From Candidatus Gastranaerophilales bacterium (GTDB taxonomy: Bacteria; Cyanobacteriota; Vampirovibrionia; Gastranaerophilales; Gastranaerophilaceae): DNA of 64,000 nt. Positions 60,675 to 64,000 of the stretch are shown piece after piece; the stretch's first letter is position 1; every line of letters starts with the position of its first letter. Under the pieces are notes generated by a model that saw only the letters and a program-made list of their open reading frames with translations, was not told the DNA's origin and did not search any database. Made by a program: the position numbers and the translations under genes. The stretch covers positions 248,001 through 312,000 of the forward strand of contig CAKMWI010000008.1 in NCBI GenBank assembly GCA_928722015.1. Direction: 5' to 3'.

Positions 60675-61163
60675 TTAAATACCTTCTATTTCATTTAACT
60701 GTCTTAATATCTCTTTTTCTTCTTCTTCGGCGCGCTCTTGATTTTGTTTAAAGAATCTTGTTACGCCAAGTTCAGAAAATTGTTTTAATTCTGCAGCTTT
60801 TTCTTCCTGCATATATATATCTTTATTTTTTTCTTTATGCTTCTCAAGCACTTTTACTGCTTGTTCACATTTTACCAATTTTTGAACCTCTATATCTAAT
60901 TTTTTTTGTAAATCTACTCTTACTGCCTCCAGTTGTTCAGCTTTTTCCCAAAGATGTTTTAAAAACTTATCATACGCTTCATACATCATTGGATCAGCAG
61001 CTCTCATACCTTCTTTAGTGTCTAAGATATCTTGATTGTTTTTTTTGATATCCTGCTCTGCTTGAAATACAGCCTGCTGTGCTTTTTGTACCTTCATTCT
61101 TTGTTCTTCTTTTTGGTTTATACGAAAATCCAAAATTTTTTGCAGTCTATATCTGAATGGCAT
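60675..61163 (-). CDS. fliJ: Flagellar export protein FliJ
   Basis: This 162-residue almost fully helical coiled-coil protein begins FRYRLQKILDFRINQKEEQ, the FliJ signature, and is rich in Lys, Glu and Gln throughout. FliJ is the stalk-like component of the export ATPase FliI. Its last codons lie 3 bp before the FliK-like gene. Upstream is a 160-bp gap with no further flagellar gene. Confidence 0.85.
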   Translation of the reverse strand: MPFRYRLQKILDFRINQKEEQRMKVQKAQQAVFQAEQDIKKNNQDILDTKEGMRAADPMMYEAYDKFLKHLWEKAEQLEAVRVDLQKKLDIEVQKLVKCEQAVKVLEKHKEKNKDIYMQEEKAAELKQFSELGVTRFFKQNQERAEEEEKEILRQLNEIEGI

Positions 61164-61254
61164 TTTGCTTAGTACTCTTTCTTGGTTTATTATGTATTAG
61201 ATTCAGCGAGTAATAAACATCTAAATGTATGATATTGGTATAATGATTAATATT

Positions 61255-61299
61255 AAAAAGTCAAAGGTTATATGTGTTACATTGCTCCTTTGACTTTTT
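61255..61299. terminator. Terminator after rpsA
   Basis: A 13-bp perfect stem (AAAAAGTCAAAGG with CCTTTGACTTTTT) has a 19-nt loop, which contains an inner ATGT/ACAT pairing. T runs lie on both sides. It ends the ribosomal protein S1 transcript. Confidence 0.88.
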
Positions 61300-61324
61300 A
61301 TTGTGTGTTTTAGTTTTGGAAAAA

Positions 61325-62407
61325 TTAATCTTCAGACCCGACTTCTGTAGAAGTTTGCTCATGAACAGAAAGAGCAATTCGCTTATCTGCAGGATTAAAT
61401 TTTAAAATATAGGTGCTTATTTTATCTCCTACTTGTAGAATTGATTTTGAATCATTTTGGTAATCAACAACTTCATTGTGAGGTAATAATGCTTCAACCC
61501 CAGGGAATACTTCAACAAAAGCACCAAAGTGTTTTAATCTTGTTACTGTACCTTCAACCTTGTCGCCTTCTTTTATTTGTTTTTCTGCTTCTATCCAAGG
61601 ATCTGGTTCAAGATTTTTTAAACTTAGAGATACTCTTTGTTTGTCATGGTCAACAGCAATAACCTCAACATCAATTTTGTCTCCTACTTTCAAAATATCA
61701 GTAGGATGGTCTATCCATCTCCAAGAAAGTTGTGATAAAGGAAGGAGACCATCTATACCTCCCAAATCAATAAAAGCACCAAAATCAGTAATGCGAACAA
61801 CTTCGCCTTTTACGACTTGACCTGCTTCAATTTGTGAAAATATAGTTTTTCTTGCTTCTTCAACAGAATCTTCATAAACCTTTTTATTTGAAAGAATAAA
61901 ATTGTTTTGCTGAGCATCCAGAGTTAAAATTTTCAATTCAAGTTTAGAGCCAACTTCAACATCAGTTTCTCTTGATCTTAATTGAGAGGATGGAATAAAA
62001 CCTCTTACTCCTGAAACTTCAACCAGAACACCACCTTTTACAACATTGACAACAGTTCCTAGGATAGTTTCATCAGCAGCTTTAGCTTTTTCTAATTCTT
62101 TCCATGCATAAGCGTAATCAACTTTCTTCTTAGATAGTAAAAATTTACCATCTTCGTCTTCTTCTTTTATGATAAGAAATTCACCCTCTTGGCCTTTCTC
62201 AAATTTATCTTCAGGGTTTTCTCCTTTTTCTACGGCTTCGTAAGTTGGGATTACAGCAATCGTTTTAGCCCCAATATCAACCATAACGCCTTGACTATCA
62301 AAACCGCATATTATACCTTTTACTAAATCACCCTTTTGAAACTTATAATCATATTTATCCAATAATGCTTCAAAATCTAAGTCCGATGTTTCCTTTTTTG
62401 TTACCAT
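61325..62407 (-). CDS. rpsA: 30S ribosomal protein S1
   Basis: This 360-residue protein has four S1 repeats: GDLVKGIICGFDSQGVMVDIG, ETILGTVVNVVKGGVLVEV, GQVVKGEVVRITDFGAFIDLG and GDKVEGTVTRLKHFGAFVEV. The third and fourth are the most conserved (GLLPLSQLSW; ALLPHNEV). It binds mRNA on the small subunit. The length is close to the shorter cyanobacterial-type S1 rather than the six-domain form of Proteobacteria. GGAG precedes ATG. It would help leaderless or weakly led mRNAs only indirectly. Confidence 0.93.
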   Translation of the reverse strand: MVTKKETSDLDFEALLDKYDYKFQKGDLVKGIICGFDSQGVMVDIGAKTIAVIPTYEAVEKGENPEDKFEKGQEGEFLIIKEEDEDGKFLLSKKKVDYAYAWKELEKAKAADETILGTVVNVVKGGVLVEVSGVRGFIPSSQLRSRETDVEVGSKLELKILTLDAQQNNFILSNKKVYEDSVEEARKTIFSQIEAGQVVKGEVVRITDFGAFIDLGGIDGLLPLSQLSWRWIDHPTDILKVGDKIDVEVIAVDHDKQRVSLSLKNLEPDPWIEAEKQIKEGDKVEGTVTRLKHFGAFVEVFPGVEALLPHNEVVDYQNDSKSILQVGDKISTYILKFNPADKRIALSVHEQTSTEVGSED

Positions 62408-62453
62408 AAACTACTCCATTGTCAAATAGACACTACCATTTGTATATTACACG

Positions 62454-62595
62454 ACTATACTATCAAATTTTTTTAGATATGTAAAGGTTTGTAAAATTTA
62501 CTTAATATTTATCACAGTTGTAATAGAACTTTTTATCATACTTAAATGCAGTTAATACCTGTAATAACAGTGTAAAGACACTATACTATCAAATT
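62454..62595. repeat. 16-bp direct repeat between rpsA and valS
   Basis: ACTATACTATCAAATT occurs at 62454-62469 and 62580-62595, 126 bp apart. The first lies about 50 bp before the rpsA start and could be in its promoter. The second is within the loop of the hairpin at 62573-62610. Confidence 0.5.
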
Positions 62596-62610
62596 AGTAA
62601 AGTGTCTTTA
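62573..62610 (-). terminator. Hairpin after valS, possible terminator
   Basis: TAAAGACACT and AGTGTCTTTA form a perfect 10-bp stem with an 18-nt loop. The T tract on the minus strand is poor, so termination may be weak or factor-dependent. It lies 28 bp beyond the valS stop. Confidence 0.5.
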
Positions 62611-62637
62611 TAATAAATGCATGTTTGTAAAGATGTA

Positions 62638-64000
62638 TTATGCTTTTAGTGATACAATCAATTCATTAATTGCAGCTTCCTGAACATTTATTTCTTCTAT
62701 TCTATCTTTTGTTTGTTTTATCAAATCAGCAGGAGCATTAGCAACAAACTTAGGATTGTTAATTCTTGCCTCTAAAGATTTTTTCTCATTTTGTAATTTG
62801 CCTAATTTCTTTTCCTGTCTTGCAATTTCCTCATTAAAATCGATAAGATTTTCAAGAGGAATTACTATTTTTGAAGCTGAAACAACAGCAGTAGCTGATT
62901 TTTTTATGGCTGGTGCAGAATCTGAAGCATAAGTAATATTTTCAACCTTTGCCATTCTTTTTATATAACTTTCAATAGCTTCAAAAACCGGTTTTTCGTC
63001 TTCAGCAGCTCTTATTTCAATATCAAACTTTAATGACATCGGAATATTAAAACTTTGTCTTACGTTACGGAGAGACTTAATTGTTTCAAAAACTAATTCC
63101 ATTTCTTTTGCCTCAACCGGAAAAGCTAATGAATTTGAATATACAGGAAAATCTGCCAACATTAACGCTTTTATATCAGTATTTTGAGGAATTAACTGCC
63201 AAACATATTCTGTAATATGCGGCATTATAGGATGTAATAACCTCAATGCCATATCCAAAACATATCTCAATACTCTTTGTGTATTTAATTTTAAAGAGTT
63301 ATCTTGCAATTGAACTTTGGCAATTTCCACATACCAATCGCAATATGAATTCCAGAAAAAGTCATATAAAGAATGAGCTGTTTCCCCTATTCTGAAATTT
63401 TCTATATTTTCATTAACTTCTTTTGCAGTTGTATTAAGTTTATCCAAAATCCACTTATCAGCAATAGTTAGCTTAGAAAAATCAATATCATTATTATCTA
63501 CACCATCCAAGTTCATTAAAACAAATCGAGATGCATTCCAGATTTTATTTGCAAAATTTCTTCCATATTCAAAACGTTCATCACTAATTTTTATATCCTG
63601 ACCACCATAAGTACATAAAGAAGTCATAGTAAATCTTAAAGCATCGCACCCGTATTTATCAATAATAACAACAGGGTCAATAGTATTACCTTTTGATTTA
63701 GACATCTTTTGTCCTTTTTCATCACGAATCAAGCCATGAATATAAACAGTTGAAAACGGTGGTTTACCGGTAAATTCCAATCCCATGGTAATCATTCTGG
63801 CAACCCAGAAAAAGATAATATCAAAACCTGTAACAAGCGTAGTTGTAGGATAAAATTTCTTAAAATCTTCACTGTCAGTGTTTGGCCAACCCATAGTTGA
63901 AAATGGCCATAAGCCAGATGAAAACCAAGTATCTAATACATCAGTTTCCTGTTCCCAAATTGTAGGATCAGGATTCTCCTTTGCTACAATCATTTCGTCG
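62638..64000 (-). CDS. valS: Valine-tRNA ligase, C-terminal part (5' end off the right edge)
   Basis: About 454 residues are visible, continuing off the right edge. The class I core appears as DTWFSSGLWPFSTMGWP, ARMITMGLEFTG, and the KMSKSKGNTIDP loop near position 63700. The anticodon-binding domain (WILDKLNTTAKEVNENIE; YCDWYVEIAK) follows. The C-terminal coiled-coil tail that is specific to ValRS is present (EEIARQEKKLGKLQNEKKSL). It charges tRNA-Val. The reading frame is open to base 64000. Confidence 0.96.
   Translation of the reverse strand, partial: DEMIVAKENPDPTIWEQETDVLDTWFSSGLWPFSTMGWPNTDSEDFKKFYPTTTLVTGFDIIFFWVARMITMGLEFTGKPPFSTVYIHGLIRDEKGQKMSKSKGNTIDPVVIIDKYGCDALRFTMTSLCTYGGQDIKISDERFEYGRNFANKIWNASRFVLMNLDGVDNNDIDFSKLTIADKWILDKLNTTAKEVNENIENFRIGETAHSLYDFFWNSYCDWYVEIAKVQLQDNSLKLNTQRVLRYVLDMALRLLHPIMPHITEYVWQLIPQNTDIKALMLADFPVYSNSLAFPVEAKEMELVFETIKSLRNVRQSFNIPMSLKFDIEIRAAEDEKPVFEAIESYIKRMAKVENITYASDSAPAIKKSATAVVSASKIVIPLENLIDFNEEIARQEKKLGKLQNEKKSLEARINNPKFVANAPADLIKQTKDRIEEINVQEAAINELIVSLKA

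Overview
The window is AT-rich, densely coded bacterial chromosome with short intergenic gaps and many overlapping genes. Several things point to a diderm, motile, fermentative bacterium. There is an RND pump with its adaptor and TolC, a meso-DAP-type MurE (DNPR motif), flagellar hook, FliK-like and FliJ genes, a two-subunit iron-sulfur serine dehydratase, and a single-cluster ferredoxin. A DUF3326 gene (a family I associate with cyanobacteria and plastids), CsaB-type pyruvyl transfer, and small proteins with ISFGA-like or FGKTY...RLNRIENK motifs make a gut Gastranaerophilales/Vampirovibrionia (non-photosynthetic Cyanobacteriota) lineage my best guess. That placement is inference and was not tested. 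I saw no prophage, insertion sequence, CRISPR array or rRNA.

Layout. Positions 1-11.8 kb hold a leftward glycan locus. From its promoter end it contains KDPG aldolase and KDG kinase, a CsaB-like pyruvyl transferase, a terminator, an ABC exporter, a glycosyltransferase-like protein, a nucleotidyltransferase-kinase fusion, a small HAD phosphatase, a class I phosphomannose isomerase, a ribulose-phosphate-epimerase homologue, a second glycosyltransferase-like protein, and an in-frame fusion of an FrhB-type iron-sulfur protein with a pyruvyl-transferase domain that runs off the left edge. Positions 11.8-24 kb hold a CHASE2 adenylate cyclase, YajQ, small lineage proteins, the B12/radical-SAM protein paired with RNase E/G, two small membrane proteins, serine dehydratase, and an AAA+ ATPase. 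Positions 24-38 kb hold a secreted small protein, tRNA-Arg, a lone LuxR-type HTH, two amidases flanking murI and DUF3326, the ftsI-murE pair, a short NagA, and ilvD-uppS-rdgB. Positions 38-44 kb carry the RND efflux operon. Positions 44-58 kb hold a GH38 mannosidase, glmS, ferredoxin, thrB, a repeat-expanded MnmD-like methyltransferase overlapping an FAD oxidoreductase, a CoA-disulfide-reductase homologue, an orphan sugar ABC permease, and a phosphohexomutase. Positions 58-64 kb hold rpiB-rsfS, flagellar genes, ribosomal protein S1, and the 3' part of valS.

The genes mostly serve the cell envelope: sugar phosphate interconversion (ManA, phosphohexomutase, GlmS, NagA), peptidoglycan synthesis and remodelling (MurI, MurE, FtsI, UppS, two amidases), and glycan export and decoration.

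The least ordinary signals are four. A short dispersed repeat lies inside two adjacent coding sequences, in both orientations. A hairpin occludes the ferredoxin ribosome-binding site. Several genes have a -10 box 6-7 nt before ATG and no Shine-Dalgarno sequence, which suggests leaderless mRNAs. The sugar-activation cassette has no obvious known product. Genes of 46 and 58 codons were also found.
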